Below are positions 1 through 12,380 of a stretch of DNA of 64,000 bases, piece by piece. Each line of letters starts with the position of its first letter. Positions within the stretch are counted from its first letter, which is position 1. The position numbers were made by a program, and so were the translations under genes. The stretch is taken from contig WBMV01005000.1 of NCBI GenBank assembly GCA_013396655.1, positions 338,895-402,894 on the forward strand, in the 5' to 3' direction. The DNA is from Campylorhamphus procurvoides (lineage: Eukaryota; Chordata; Aves; Passeriformes; Dendrocolaptidae). The notes below the pieces were generated by a model. That model was not told the DNA's origin, did not search any database, and saw only the letters and a list, made by a program, of their open reading frames with translations.

Positions 1-432
1 AAGCAAAGCTCTTTAATCTAGGTAACCTTCAGGAGGTGGGTAATACCATGTGGATTTACATGCTTTTTTAACTGGATTATGTATTTTTTTGGGATAAGGG
101 CAGTTGTGGCATGTTCCCTACATTAAAATGAGAGTAGTAATATTTCCAATCTCACCAGTTTTTTATGTCACAGTAAATGAATGAGTGTTTAATGCACTCA
201 GATGTTACAGTAAAATATTTTTACCTTCTGGCTTCAAATAACCTGAATAGAAAAATATAATTTGCTAATTAATTAAAATTATACTTCCCTTAGGAATTTT
301 GTACAATAAATCTTCCTTGATGTCACTGTATGGCAAAAAATGCCAATATCTTAACCCTGATTTTTTACTTTTTTAAAGGAAAGAATCCCAAAAATACGTG
401 ATCAGATTGAGGGATTTGAAAGGGATTTGTGG
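1..432. other. AT-rich non-coding flank
   Basis: No gene, RNA or recognisable repeat is visible. The stretch is AT-rich with stop codons in every frame, and leads into the first LTR. The exact junction with that LTR is not marked by a target-site duplication that I can see. Confidence 0.6.
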
Positions 433-737
433 ATGTAATTGTTACTGACAGTCTTAAATCTCTGTACTGGTACGAGGTGCAATAAAGTTAGTTTTCTTCA
501 GAGTGGTTATATGTTGCTATGTTTTGTATCAGTGACCAAAACAATGTTGATAACACAGGGATTTTTTTGCTGTTGCTGCACAACACTAATACAGAGTCAA
601 GGCTTTTTGTGTTCCTCAGACCACCCCACCAGTGAGTAGGCTGAGGGGTGTGCAGGAATTTGGGAGCGGACACAGCCAAGACAGCTGATCCCAAGGACCA
701 AAAGGATATTCCATGCTATATGGAATCATGCTCAGCA

Positions 738-745
738 TATAAAGG
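738..745 (+). promoter_or_regulatory. LTR TATA box
   Basis: TATAAAGG follows the 'catgctcagca' block typical of this LTR class. It is the expected core promoter of the LTR at 433-995. Whether it is still active cannot be judged. Confidence 0.55.
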
Positions 746-860
746 CTTGGGGGAAAAAAAAAAGGAATGGGGGATATTTTAAGTGATGACTTTTGTCTTC
801 CCAAGTCACCATTACATGTGATGGAGCCCTGCTCTCCTGGAGGTGGCTGAACACCTGCCT

Positions 861-866
861 ATTAAA
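861..866 (+). terminator. LTR polyadenylation signal (ATTAAA)
   Basis: ATTAAA is the common variant of the AATAAA signal. It lies about 120 bases downstream of the LTR TATA box, followed by T-rich sequence, as expected at the R/U5 border of an LTR. Confidence 0.5.
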
Positions 867-1321
867 CTGTCTTTATCTCAACCCATGATTTCTCACACTC
901 TTGCTCTTCTGATTCCCTCCCTCATCCCACTCTGGTGCGGGTGGCAGGTAAGGACGAGTAGGACTTAGCTGTCTTCAAGGCTAAAACCATGAACATCTAT
1001 TTGAAAGAAATCAAGGAACAGAAATATTAATTTTCAGAACTCTTTGACATTACAGTGCACCTATAGAATGCACAAAAGCCAGCAAGCAATCAATTTATAG
1101 TTTTTTTGCCAGCAGTGATCCTGTGGAAATATTGAGAAAACAGGCTATGATATTTTCTGAAGACTATTTTATTTGTCATCCATAAATATATGGCTTATGG
1201 GGTTCACACAGGATTGTTGTAGGTCAACTTTCTAAGGAAGACCTTAGCATTCTTACAATGTTGCTCATGAGAAAAGCAGCAAATATTGGTGGAATCAAAT
1301 GTCAGACATTAGCCCCAAGTC

Positions 1322-1358
1322 TTTTTTCTCTCTTTTTTTTTTTTTTTTTCTTTTTTTA
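1322..1358. repeat. T-rich low-complexity tract
   Basis: Almost pure T, including an uninterrupted run of about 18. No target-site duplication or retroposed sequence is attached that I can recognise. Confidence 0.8.
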
Positions 1359-2698
1359 ATCTGTACTCAGAACCAATCAAAAGCTCAGATCTATCCTGGT
1401 GACACATAAACTGAAAGTAAAATTTGGAATAAAAAACAAATCTGACATGTAATTTAGACTAGCCCAAATCTTACAGTTTACAATAAAACCTCTTCAGTTG
1501 CTCAGTATTTTGGACTCTGAAGTCTTCTTTTTAATGTTAGAGGTTTGAAGTTTAGATAAAAGATTTCATTCCAAAGAATGAGCTTTTTTCTCTTAATGAA
1601 CTATACAGAACTGGACATTTAAAAAAGGATTCATTCTCTAAAAATAACAGCAACGAAAGCTAAAGTCTTTTTCTAAGCATTAGTTGTATCATTTGAGTTA
1701 TATTCAGCAGAAAGAGGGAATTATTAATTCCATTCTATTAAGCACTGATTGACCTAATTTTGAACCCTGCAGAGTTTCGATTGTCTGTTTTCAAGAATAA
1801 TTAATGCTTACTGAAACAAAAAATTGTTTCAAGGATTTTCAAGAGAAATAAAAGTGTATATAATAGAAGAAAAACAGTGGGCATGCTTTAATTAGTCCAA
1901 TATGTTGCAGAAGATCTTGATTATTGTGTATATGTTCAGTGGGGCATGGTGATGCAACTCCAGGGAGAAAGAACACCAAAGTCAAGCTGTCATGAAAAAA
2001 GGATAGAAATTGATTAAAACTAAATTCTGTTTGAACAGTAAAAGGAAACATTTAGAAAGTATTTCTGCAGATTTTGTCAAATCAGAAAGTCATGGAGAAG
2101 CATAATAGAAAAAATTCAAAACTATTTTCAAAGTGAAGGCTGTAACACTTACAAAAGAAATCTTATAAGACAACATCAATCACACAGTCCTGGAGGCCTT
2201 CCAGTCTTGTCTTTGCTCAAGTTGTTATGAATATTCTGTATTGCACTCTTTTTTCTTGTGCAATTTATACATATGCAAACACACACCAAACCTTTATCTG
2301 TAAAAAGGCTTGCTTGTTAAATATTATAATAATTTTACTGAAATAATTTTTGCTTAGACTAATGAAATAGATAATTCCTCTGTAGAAGATGGCTTAAATT
2401 TAGGAAAGCACTGAAACGCAAACATTACTTAAAGCTTAAAAATTTGTCCTACATATTCCAACGTTACCTCTTGTCCATACAGAAATATGTACATTTGCAA
2501 TTTATTCTGTGAGATCAGCATAGAAAAGAAATTGAGTGAATAAGAAAAGCTTATTGCTGTAGAAGGGAAAGAGAGAAACTATTCTTTCCTTTTTATACAT
2601 AATTTTCCATTCTATATATACCCAGACTTTTGATGATATTTTGTGTCCTTTCACTTCAGTTAAGGCAATATTTCTTTTCTCTTGGGAATATAATTTTT

Positions 2699-2756
2699 TT
2701 TTGAGTTTGTTTGTTTGGTTTGGTTTGGTTTTTTTATTTTGTTTGTTTATTTTTTT
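2699..2756. repeat. (TTTG/GGTTT)-rich low-complexity tract
   Basis: Short units of GTTT and GGTTT followed by T-rich sequence. This is simple-sequence DNA without coding potential. Confidence 0.75.
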
Positions 2757-3019
2757 AAAATATAGATGTATTGTTTTGGGTCTTATTCAGCTTTACTTGT
2801 TATGAGGTAGTGTAAGCAATGCAGATATAAGCACTATAGAACTCTACAGCTTCCCAGGCTTGGAAGAGCTTCCAGCAACTCAGCACTATAAGGATTTAGG
2901 AATGGGATACTTGTAAAAAAATTATTTATTAAATTTTTTAAATGTTGATGTTACAGAAAAATGCTATTTGTCTTTTTAAACAGATTTCTGTATAGAATCA
3001 AGAAACCATCATATCTAAA

Positions 3020-3605
3020 TATCAGAAGTATGAGCTGAGTTCATGACAAAAACTACCCTAAGGCAGGGAGATCTCTTACCAGTTACCATCAGAGGCAGAC
3101 ATGATTCAACTTGGGTAAAACGAGTTCAACTTATTGCCTATTAAATGTACAGTCAGATGGTGAAAAACAAAGACAAAAGCTAAAATCACCTTCCCTCTCA
3201 CCTTCTCTTCAGGCTGAACTTTACTCCTTCAGCCACGACTCCTCTATCTCCTTCCATCCAAGAACAAAAGAATAGAGGAATCTGGTCAGTCCACAACAGT
3301 TGCTCTCTGTTCTGCTTTCTGGATTTTCCCAGCTCATGTGTGCTTTATCCATGAGCTACAGTCTTCAGGAAAAGACTGCCCAGCCCAGGTCCTTCATGGG
3401 CCACAGTTCCTGTCAGAAAAGCTTTTCCTGGATGAGATCCTCTCCATGGGCCGCAATTACAGTCAAGGGGCTGCAGTCACCATCAGGAGCCTTCTTCAGT
3501 GCAGGTTCTGCACATGCCTCTGCTTCCTTCAGGAAATATCCACCTACTTCCATGCAGGGTTCTTCATGCCCATGTAGGGCTCTGTGAGAGCTACACCCAA
3601 CACAT
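3020..3605 (-). mobile_element. Diverged avian ERV LTR fragment, minus strand
   Basis: Read on the minus strand, the stretch carries the repeated 'ggcccatgga' and 'gcagccc' blocks, then a purine-rich GA block (about 3260 down to 3190), then a segment matching 'ggcaataag...gtaactgg...gatctccctg' (about 3140 down to 3065). The same blocks occur in the same order on the + strand in the LTR at 35901-36944, so the two appear to belong to one LTR superfamily. Divergence is high, with no internal retroviral sequence and no visible target-site duplication, so this is an old truncated copy. The open frames of up to 95 codons on the + strand here are antisense readings of the LTR. Both edges are uncertain by tens of bases. 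Confidence 0.6.
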
Positions 3606-4315
3606 ATGTATATTTATCTTTTCTAAATGTTCTTCATGGTTTACTCTTAGTATATAAGATGTATTTCTCGCTGATTAATTCATGCCATAGCATAAATAAA
3701 GCTAAAGTACTTCTGTGGGACACATTCTACAAGCATATAGGTGTCTGTTATACACTGCCCCACTACTGATGATCAGAAAATAACATAGTTTGATTTGAAC
3801 AATATGGAAGTTTGGTTGAGAAAGTAAACCTGAGATGTAAATTGGGCACAGAATTAAAACTAAATTCTGTCATACTATGATTAGTATCAGTCTCAGTAAA
3901 TTCATTTTTGTATAAAGTTTATACCCAAAAAGACAACACTAATGGATTTTTTTAATGAATTTGCTAATGTTTTGGTGATTTTGAAAAGAATTATATATTC
4001 GTTTTAAAAGTAAATCTGATCACTAAGGGTGACTTGTTTTGAACAAAGTGAAATGGAAACAAAACACATTTTATTTGACACAGCTTTAATATGAATTAGC
4101 ATTGATTTTCAAACGTTAGTGGATTCCAGTTTGAACAGGCAATGTATACTTTGTAAATAGTATGTGTTTATTATGTCTCCTGTGCATGGCATACAGACAG
4201 CTACTGCAGAAGTAGGCTCTGCATTACCACACAAACTGTATTGGTGAGCCAATATCTGAGCGAAAGGATATTTCCACTATGAAACTCCTACTAAAGATGT
4301 AGGGTTGTATCTTGT
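3606..4315. other. Unique AT-rich non-coding DNA
   Basis: No gene or repeat recognised. An 18-base AT-rich string at 3853-3870 also occurs at 2013-2030. That is weak evidence of relatedness given the base composition. Confidence 0.6.
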
Positions 4316-5015
4316 AGGCTCAACCCTGCCACCTTTACCCCCCAGATAAACACTTGGGGGTGATAGTTAATGAAAAACTAAACATGCCCTGCCCATGTGC
4401 CCTGGGAGCCCAGACACCCCCCATGTCCTGGGCTGCATCCAGAGCAGTGTGGGCAGCAGGGCAGGGAGGGGATTCTGCCCCTCTGCTCTGCTCTGCTGAG
4501 ACCCCTCCTGCAGTGCTGCCTCCAGCTCTGGGGTCCCAGCACAGGAAGGACATGGACCTGTTGGAGCGAGTCCAAAGGAGGCCACCAAGTTGAGAAGAGC
4601 TCTGCAACACCTGCCCTACAAAGAAAGGCTGAGAAAGTCAGGATTATTTAGCCTGGAGAAGCGAAGGTTGTGTGGAGACCTCATAGCACCTTCTAGTATG
4701 TGAAGGGGACCTATAGGGAAGTCAGAGAAGGACTCTGCATCAGGAAATGTAGTGATAGAACAAGGGGGAATGGGTACAAATTGAAAGAGGGGTAAAATAT
4801 TAGAAAGAAATTCTTCCCTGTGAGGGTGGTGAGACACTAGAACAGGTTGCCCCGGGAGGTTGTGGATGGCCCAAACCAGGCAGTGTTCAAAGCCAGGTTG
4901 GATAATGTCTGGAGCAACCTGGTCTAGTGTGAGCTGTCCCTGCCCATGGCAGTGGAGTTGGGGCTAGATGATCTTTAAGGTCCATTCTGATTCTTACCAT
5001 CCTATGATTGTATGT
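4316..5015 (+). mobile_element. CR1 LINE 3' fragment (ORF2 C-terminus plus 3' end)
   Basis: This is a 5'-truncated CR1 retrotransposon. In shifting + frames it encodes the conserved end of CR1 ORF2: GVIVNEKLNM near 4354, [12 protein letters not shown] near 4550, the [13 protein letters not shown] block near 4650, and RTRGNG- and NRLPREVVD-like blocks near 4755-4870. The 3' untranslated region follows ('gatgatctttaaggtcc') and it ends in the degenerate 'cctatgattgtatg' tail typical of avian CR1. At least two frame changes are needed to follow the protein, so the copy is dead. Antisense frames of up to 91 codons here are artefacts. Confidence 0.9.
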
Positions 5016-8000
5016 TTCACAAGCTCACAGTGTGATCCGTTTTGCAACAGACTAAAAAAAGCATTAATAACTGGTTTACATCACTAGCTCTTCTCTGAGG
5101 CCACCAATATCTCTGAGCCACAGCAGCTGCTTATTTACATGATAAAAAGCTCATCTTGAAAAGCCAAGTAGCTGATTTCAAACATGTAATTTGGTCTTCT
5201 GACTCCACTCTTTACCCCTAGCCATTGAATCCAAGTGTTTCCTTCACACGAGCAGAAAGAACAGCCTGTTTTTAAAGTCAGGTTCCTTTATTCAAACAAT
5301 GAAGAATGAACCTTTGTCCCAGGAAATAGGTTTGTAGTTATAGGTCAACAATTCCATGGCATTTCTCTATTCTGAATGGCTAAAATTGTTCCACTGCATT
5401 CTGACATTTAATGGTATATGAAAGTAAAAAGCCCTATTATCTCCCAGTAGAGAATAATCTGCTCTCAGAAAGTGGGTAAATACTGATGCTGGGAAAAAAA
5501 ATCTAGTTTGAATTGTTGAAACAGCAATATAGTTCATATACAGGCTGCATTCCTGCAGTGACTTCAGAAAAAAAAATGTAAATATTTTATAAATGCAATA
5601 TGTAGAGTGAGATAGTTAATATTTTGAGACTTTGTGTTAAGAGGAGTTGTTCCACAGCTGAGATGCTTCACATTTTCTCTTTCTAAACATTAGTTTAAGA
5701 AATCAAATATTTTAAGATTAATTATAATGTTTATAAAATGTGATTAAATATTGAATCAGGTATTCAAATGCCCTGTGTTGACAGAGCTCTCCTGAGGTCT
5801 AGTTTAAAATAAGATCGCTGATGTTTATAAAATAAAAAAGTATTGACACACATGCCTTTTGTCTACAATAAGGATATTTTTCTGCAATAAGGATATCAAC
5901 CCATCCAAATAATTTGATTTTTTTTAACAGCTGGATTGCATCCAGATGTCATTCTATAGATCACTGACTTAACACCTTTGCTCTTGTAGTGTACAATTGA
6001 CAATGTAAAGGTTAAAAAAATCGGGCCTGAAAAAGTCCTTGGTAAAGCACGGCATAAATGGAAATGACAGTTGTTCAATTTAGCTCCTCACAACCATGAC
6101 GAGAGAAGCTCCTTTTGCCCAGTGATCATTACCTTTGTTTAAACGCATAGATGTTTAAATAATGTTAGAGGTTTGAAGTGGAGACACAATGTAAGTGTAC
6201 TCCCAATATTTGTCTGCGTCTTTTATATGTGTCTGTCGTCAGCAGTCAGAGCCTACTGTACTATAATGAAAGATTTTTTTTTTAATTTTGCTGTGTTTAC
6301 TTAATTTTTTTCATTCCTCTGTTTTTTATACTTATTTGTCTTTGTATTTTAATGCACTTAGTCCTTTGCCTCTGTGCAAAAGTTGCACTTGTGCATGATT
6401 TTTGATCTTGTGGGCTTGAGCATTTTAATTTTGGGAGTTCTTAGCAATTTTTCTCATTAACGTTAAAAGCATATATTAAAAAAGGATAAAAAGGGATTTA
6501 TTTTTTCCTTCTGCAATAACTGTCTGAAAATTAAATTTGTCATGTGTGGACCTAAAACATGCAAAAGACCATGGAGGACTTTTCATTTTAAATGTTCATT
6601 CATACAAAAGAAAACAAAATGAAATTTCATGCATTCAGAGAAAACTTGAAGAAAATAGTAAACAAGAGATTTGAAATTCGGGAGGGCGTTGTTTGTTTTT
6701 TGTTTGGGGGGGGTCGTTTGTTTCTTTCTTTCTTTGTTTTACACCCTTTCTTTGTTAGAGGTGTTTTGGCACTATCTTCTTTCCACTGAAGCAGTTGGTC
6801 ATCAATAACAGAAGAAAAGAAGAAACGTACATGGGAGAGTAAACCAAAGCTTAAATATCCTAGACAGTATCCTCAAAATATTTTTAAATGAGAAGCAGGA
6901 TGAAAAATATAAAGACAGTCTGACATTATTTTCATTTTTTATGAAGTTTAAATGTGCTGGAATAATATCCTTAAAATTTGAATTGGCTGTCCAAAAGAGG
7001 TAGAATGGTTTAATAAATGCCTTCTTAAAACCACTACTTATTGCTAGTGTCACTGTCACTTTATGCTAAAGCAAACCCAGACGATTATATTTTCGAAAAT
7101 ACAACATAGATTGAGAAGAGGCAAGCAATGATTTATGATCTTCACTTTTAAAATTTATGGTAGACATTTTTCAAGACTGAAAATAATGAGATTACATTAC
7201 TTTCTGTGTTAGACTTTCTAGTTTACGCTAGATGTATTCATGGAAAAAGCAAGAATTGTATGTCTAAGACTGGCCATGTGGACCTGCAACTAACAGGAAC
7301 ATGTGAATCCAATGAGAATTTGTATTTCCTTATGGAGTCAAATATTGTTTCATAGTTACCCCTACTTTGAGCACTTATATGTGTTGGAAACTATTCAAAA
7401 CAAGCTTTAAATGTTGCATCTTATAGCCAGAGAATCCCTGAAGTGAATCATCCCATTGCCTGTAAAAAATCAGGATGTGAAGGAAGTCAGGGAAGGTAAG
7501 AAAATTACAGTATGTATCAAAAGTGCAAAACAGTCTATAAAACAAAATAGCTTCTGTTTTAAATATTGGGTATGAAATAATGTAAGCAGCACATAGTCAG
7601 AAGCCAGGATAAAGTTAAAAATTCTAATGTTCTTCAATAGTTATCACATACTATATAAATTAGGTATTATCACTTCAGATTGTACCAACTTTTAGTCTTT
7701 TTTATGTTTGCATTGGCATCAGAATAATTTTAATTTCAAAGAAGTAATGCATGGTATTTTAGAAGTGTTTTATAAGATTCATTAGGAAAATTTTTAATGA
7801 AAATGGTTAGATTTACCCATGTAAATATGCTACTTGATTATGGTTAACATATTTAAATGTGTAAATACCAAGTTCTGCAAATCTCTTAGAGATGGTCCAT
7901 TTGTTTTAACAAAATGTCCTAAGCCAAACCGAGCCATCTGAGTTGACTGTTTCTTGTGCTAGATGTTACATTAGGCTTCAGCCAATGCAGCAAAATTCCT

Positions 8001-8153
8001 GGTTTCAAAGATGGAATTGCCATCAGGTTTGCTTTGTTCCTCTTCCAGCCACTTATAGACAGATATAAGATAGACTTATAGCCACCATTTATAGACAGAT
8101 TTTTCCTATGTTCCTACCATTACAAAAGGTGTTCCCATAGTCTCAAGAGCTGA

Positions 8154-8177
8154 GAAAAGATATTTGAAAAGATATTT
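8154..8177. repeat. 12-bp tandem duplication
   Basis: The unit gaaaagatattt occurs twice head to tail with no mismatch, consistent with replication slippage. Confidence 0.85.
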
Positions 8178-9030
8178 CAGAAAGCAAATGTGATTTGATG
8201 TTGGGTTGTAGGAAAACCTACTAACCCCAGCTCTGATGCTGAAGAGATCTGAGAAACGAGACAGACTAAGAATTTGTTGAAAAGCAGGTCTACTCAGAGC
8301 AACTATATGGTTTAGTTATTGCTTGCATGCACAAGTGGTTGTTTAGGAATTAAATATGAGCTATAAAAGAAGTAAATAGAGCTTGTCCTGTTTCCATGAC
8401 CAGACTGTTACCAGCACTAGAATTAGCTTCTCAGAGATCATTTGTAGCTTTGTCTTTATCACACATCAGCAGATATTCCTCCATAAAGTGTGCTGCTATG
8501 CTGTGCAAGCATAGTGAATGTATCACCAATGAAACATGTGTGGTTTTCTTCACAGAAAAAAGACTAATTATAAACTTCCAAGAGCACTTTCTTCATGCTA
8601 TTCTTTCAAAAATTATGATTGTGACTGGCTACTTTAATTACAAATTTGTAATTACCCTTGATGGTGATTTGCTTTTAGGAGTGATTACCATTACAGGTGA
8701 AAAATGCAGGCATTTATTTAAAATTAGACACATTTTAAAATATTGTATAAACAAACTTGTATACACTGAGTGTCTAAAATCCTCAATGTTAAAATGTAAA
8801 TGAGGCAAGTTAAAACAGAATTATCCTACTGATAGGGTAACATTCAAGAATTTCAATCATTCATACCCTTTTTTGGCAAATTTTGTGCTAAAATCTTTTG
8901 ATAAAACACAACCCTGTAAAATAATGAAAGCTCATCTTTTAATTATTTAATGCTATTAAAAATGTTTCACTATAGCAAAATCAAGGGATGAAACATGATA
9001 GAAATGAGCGATCACAGTGTGTAACATCTC

Positions 9031-9048
9031 AGTTTGCATATGCAAACT
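9031..9048. promoter_or_regulatory. Perfect 18-bp palindrome with two inverted octamer half-sites
   Basis: The sequence agtttgcatatgcaaact is its own reverse complement. It contains TTTGCAT followed directly by ATGCAAA, two inverted copies of the ATGCAAA octamer core bound by POU/Oct homeodomain proteins. The motif is directly visible. Any binding or enhancer role is inference. Confidence 0.4.
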
Positions 9049-11206
9049 CAGCCCATGCTGGGATTCTTTAAAAGGCTGGGGTGTGAATCCATGATGAACG
9101 TGAATCCATTCATCCCTCAGAAACCTCCCACGGAAGTGTAGCTTTTCTCTGGAACTGCTTTCATTCTAGCCAGAAACCTTTTCCTGCACTGCAGGCGTTT
9201 TAGAAATATTGTGGAAACAAAGAGAGTCCTGTCTTTTCTATCTGCTGTCACACACAATACTGTTGTAAAATGACAAAGCATTCCACCATCATATCATAAG
9301 GATTGCCACATTTTTATTTGACAGTAAGAGAAGAATTTTATTGATGACCTCATGAAATATCAGTTTGCATTCATTCCGTTATATCCAAGCATTGAAACTT
9401 CATCAAAGTCACCTAAATGCAAGAATTTTATGAAGTTAGTTTTGTCACTAGTGTAGGTCTGAACAGATAATCCATAAAAAAGGCCCCTAAATGCTGGGGA
9501 AAATAGAAAGGGCTTTTGTAATTCAATCCAGCAATTCATATTTTGTATTTCTGCATGGTCCAGCAGACATAGGCATGTTTCTTTTCTAAGGCTGTTCTGC
9601 CCTTAGCAGACACAAAAGATGACTTAATACAAGAGAATACAGAAAAATTTCTTGCACCATTTCTTTTCACATATTCTAAAACACTGCCCAGCACTGTCCC
9701 AACTGTACTCCATTGCCTTCAAATTCTCTTCTGCAATAATAAGTAGAATAGAAATTTTTCAGGACATTGAAAAGCTTTAAAATCTGTATAGTCATGAAGG
9801 TTGATGTATACCTGCTATGGGAGTGTGCACTGCATAAAGGTCCTTACAGGAAGACAACAATTTAGTTAACACTAACTAAATTTTAACTTCTCCACATATT
9901 TTTAGTGTGCCATTCATACCTTTTTCCATAGCATTCCTATATATATTTTTAAGAACTGAATTGATAAAAGTGTAGGTATATTAGTTTATTTATGTGCACG
10001 TGTTCAGACAGCAGATGAATAAATAGGATTTTCTAAACATGTATATTATTGTTGTCTGCTTAGTAGACTTTTATTAATGTGTGTGTGAAAGAGATCAAGA
10101 GGAAGGAATGAACAAATGTGTTTCATGCACATGACAATTCTAGCACATTTAATGCACAGTTCTCTCACTAGCTAACAATTTTAGATAAGTTTAGGTAAAA
10201 CTTTCATGACTGTTGAAATGACAGAATACCTTTGTGACAGGTAAGGCATAATAAATGGAAAAGGAGACCATCACCACTTACTGATGGTGAGTCAGAGTGC
10301 AGGTATCTTTCGTACTAGGCTTTCACTGTGAGATAATGATGAGATGTCCAAGTCCTTTGTCTCAGCCCAGGAGAGAGCAACCTGTATCCAGCAGACTGGG
10401 CAGCTCCAGCAGTTTCAGTCTGGAAATTTTAGTGAGAGAAAGATTTAAAAATTTTTCCATAACAAGTTGAACAACGTATGAAGCAGAGAGCAGGGAAGCC
10501 AGGCTAGGCTGTGCACAGAAATCCTCTATACAGCATGAGAACTCTATAGCACTAATATGCTTGTTTTCAGCCCCCTGCAGCCTCAGACCTCTTTTAAGGG
10601 TGAGTCCATTAGTTGTCTCTGAAGGAGTATATTGCAACAAATCTATGATAGCTTGCAGATGTCATTCAAGACTGATGAAACTGGATGGAGGTCAGAGGTA
10701 GAGGTGCTTTTAATCCCACTTTTTTTTGTTGTTGTTGTCACACCTTTCCCTCATTACATGCAGACAGAGGTGGCATAAAATATCAGAAAAATGTCCTTCA
10801 GACATTGCATATTCTTGATTATTTTCCCCCCTTTCTTCAGTATATGCATAATGCTTTGTAGGAGGAAAAGTATGGTTTTGCTCCTTGATTTCCAGGAGAG
10901 AGGGCTGTTGAGAGTAGGATGGGAAAGCAGTCAAATATGTAAATACTAATTTTACTGGAGAGGACCGAGTGTCGTCCTTACTGGTCACTTATTGCCTGCA
11001 CTTCATATGACTGGAACAATAGTATATTCCTTTGTAAGCAAATTTAGAGATGTCTTTTTTGACTTCTGAAGGAGAATATAGAAGAAAATGAGACAATTTT
11101 AACAGTTTGAAGTCTCTCAGCAATTTCCAGAGATTCTTGAGCCCATTTAAAACTCCGGTATCAGTAGAACTGAGCTCCAGTTCAAGGAGTTATTTGTACA
11201 AAAGAG

Positions 11207-11232
11207 GAAAACAAAACAAAACAAAACAAAAA
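11207..11232. repeat. (AAAAC)n microsatellite
   Basis: About five AAAAC units in a row, with A-rich flanks. Confidence 0.9.
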
Positions 11233-12294
11233 GACAAAGGCTTGAAGATTCATAGATATCCAGAACATGTCACCATAATAATGACTAAGAAATAAAACAC
11301 CTCTGTGTTTTACTGTGTTCACTTTCTGTGGGAATTAATTTGGGGTTACTCGAGAGAGTAGTTTAATATGATAAATCTGCCTGGTTGTTAGGAGTCCTTG
11401 ATAGGAATCTTTAAAAACAAATGCAAACTACTAAAATTTAAGTCCAGCTTACACTGAATGCTACAGGCAGATGAGCAAGTCTCAGCCAGGGAATGGAGAT
11501 TAGTTTGTTGCTGAAAAAACAAATATCAAGTGAAAAAAAAAAACCACTGTCAAGGGGTTTTAAAGACTTCCTTCTTTAGAAGGGAGGTACTTTATTTTCT
11601 TAGTGATAGAAAGGGCTCTTAGGAAGTCTCAAGTGCAGAGGTAATGTATACTCTCGTTATGATATGTGATCTACTTAATTTATTAGGTAATAACCATACT
11701 CAAAAGTTAAAGTTTGACAAGTTTTAATGCAAAAGATAGTTTTGCTTTCTCTGTTTTGTTTTCCTTAATAATAAATTTCTCAAAAACAATACATTACATA
11801 TTTAACATTACACATTTTAGTAATTCAATAGAAAAGTGTCACATAAGAAAAATACAAACAGAAAAATATTATAGCTGAATGTAGATTCCAAAAGATTGTC
11901 TGTGACATGCAGACTGATCTGTCACGAAAGACTTGTAAATATAGAGCTGCCTAGTTTAGACAACATTGATATCCATTAGATCCAAGATATACAATGAAAA
12001 ATTATTACAATAAACTATCCAATCGATGTTTTAAGTTGAGCAGAGGTAATACTTTTTAACACAGTACTTTCACAGTATTTTCATGGAAATATGGGACTTA
12101 CTGGCACAGTGTGTTGTATACAATGGAAATATAAATTGTTTATTGAAGAAGAGAAATTCTAGAAGAAAAATTAAGGAAGAACTGTGATACACAGAAGTAT
12201 AATCCCTTGTACAGGAAGCACCCATACTGAAATTGCTAAGAACATAGAAGAAAAAGGAGAAGAATATTCATATATATTCCCTGTACTCTGAATC

Positions 12295-12380
12295 AGGTCT
12301 AGTTCTTGACTCCACCAGAGACAGGATACAGGGCTGGCCAGACCCTCAGCCTGACCCAGTGTAGTTATCTGTGTTTTCTA
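12295..12380 (+). mobile_element. Ancient amniote LINE/SINE 3' tail
   Basis: The string 'gagacaggatacagggct', then 'ccctcagcctgacccagtgt', then a degraded 'ggttcttatg'-like end, resembles a 3' tail shared by old LINE-mobilised repeats in turtles, crocodilians and birds. Only about 85 bases remain, and no body of the element is recognisable upstream. The assignment is from memory of the tail consensus. Confidence 0.5.

Larger units (their letters stand above)
433..995 (+). mobile_element. Avian ERVL-type LTR (solo or fragment)
   Basis: The stretch reads like a known class of bird LTR related to ERVL elements. Recognisable blocks in order are the 'gaccaaaac...gttgataacac' block near 533-557, the 'ccaccccaccagtgag' block near 621-636, the 'ggacacagccaagacagctg' block near 669-688, a TATA box at 738-745, the 'tcttcccaagtcacc' block near 797-811, and the pyrimidine-rich 3' part starting at the ATTAAA signal at 861 and ending near 'taaaaccatgaaca' (about 995). 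This order fits U3, then R, then U5 on the + strand. No gag, pol or env sequence follows, so it is a solo LTR or an isolated fragment. The left edge is uncertain by about 30 bases and no target-site duplication is clear. Identification rests on remembered consensus sequences. Confidence 0.75.
996..3019. other. Unique AT-rich non-coding DNA
   Basis: No gene is supported. The interval holds a T-rich tract at 1322-1358, a T/G-rich low-complexity tract at 2699-2756, and a 20-base string at 1532-1551 that recurs exactly at 6160-6179. The open frame at 1839-2051 (-) has no recognisable domain. Confidence 0.6.
5016..12294. other. Unique AT-rich non-coding DNA, 7.3 kb
   Basis: No gene is supported. 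The longest open frame, 8396-8803 (+, 135 codons), has no domain, composition or splice context that suggests a gene. The interval includes a 12-bp unit repeated twice at 8154-8177, a palindromic octamer site at 9031-9048, and an (AAAAC)n stretch at 11207-11232. No CR1, LTR or SINE was recognised. Confidence 0.55.

Noticed and set aside
3300..3587. 95- and 79-codon overlapping open frames (+)
   Set aside because: They are antisense readings of an LTR fragment.
4335..4651. Several overlapping open frames on both strands
   Set aside because: All lie within the CR1 copy at 4316-5015. Only the + frames carry CR1 ORF2 remnants and the others are shadows.
8396..8803. 135-codon open frame on the + strand, the longest in the window
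   Set aside because: No domain, signal peptide or homology is visible, it lies in AT-rich DNA, and a frame of this length is not surprising in 64 kb. There is no splice or promoter context.
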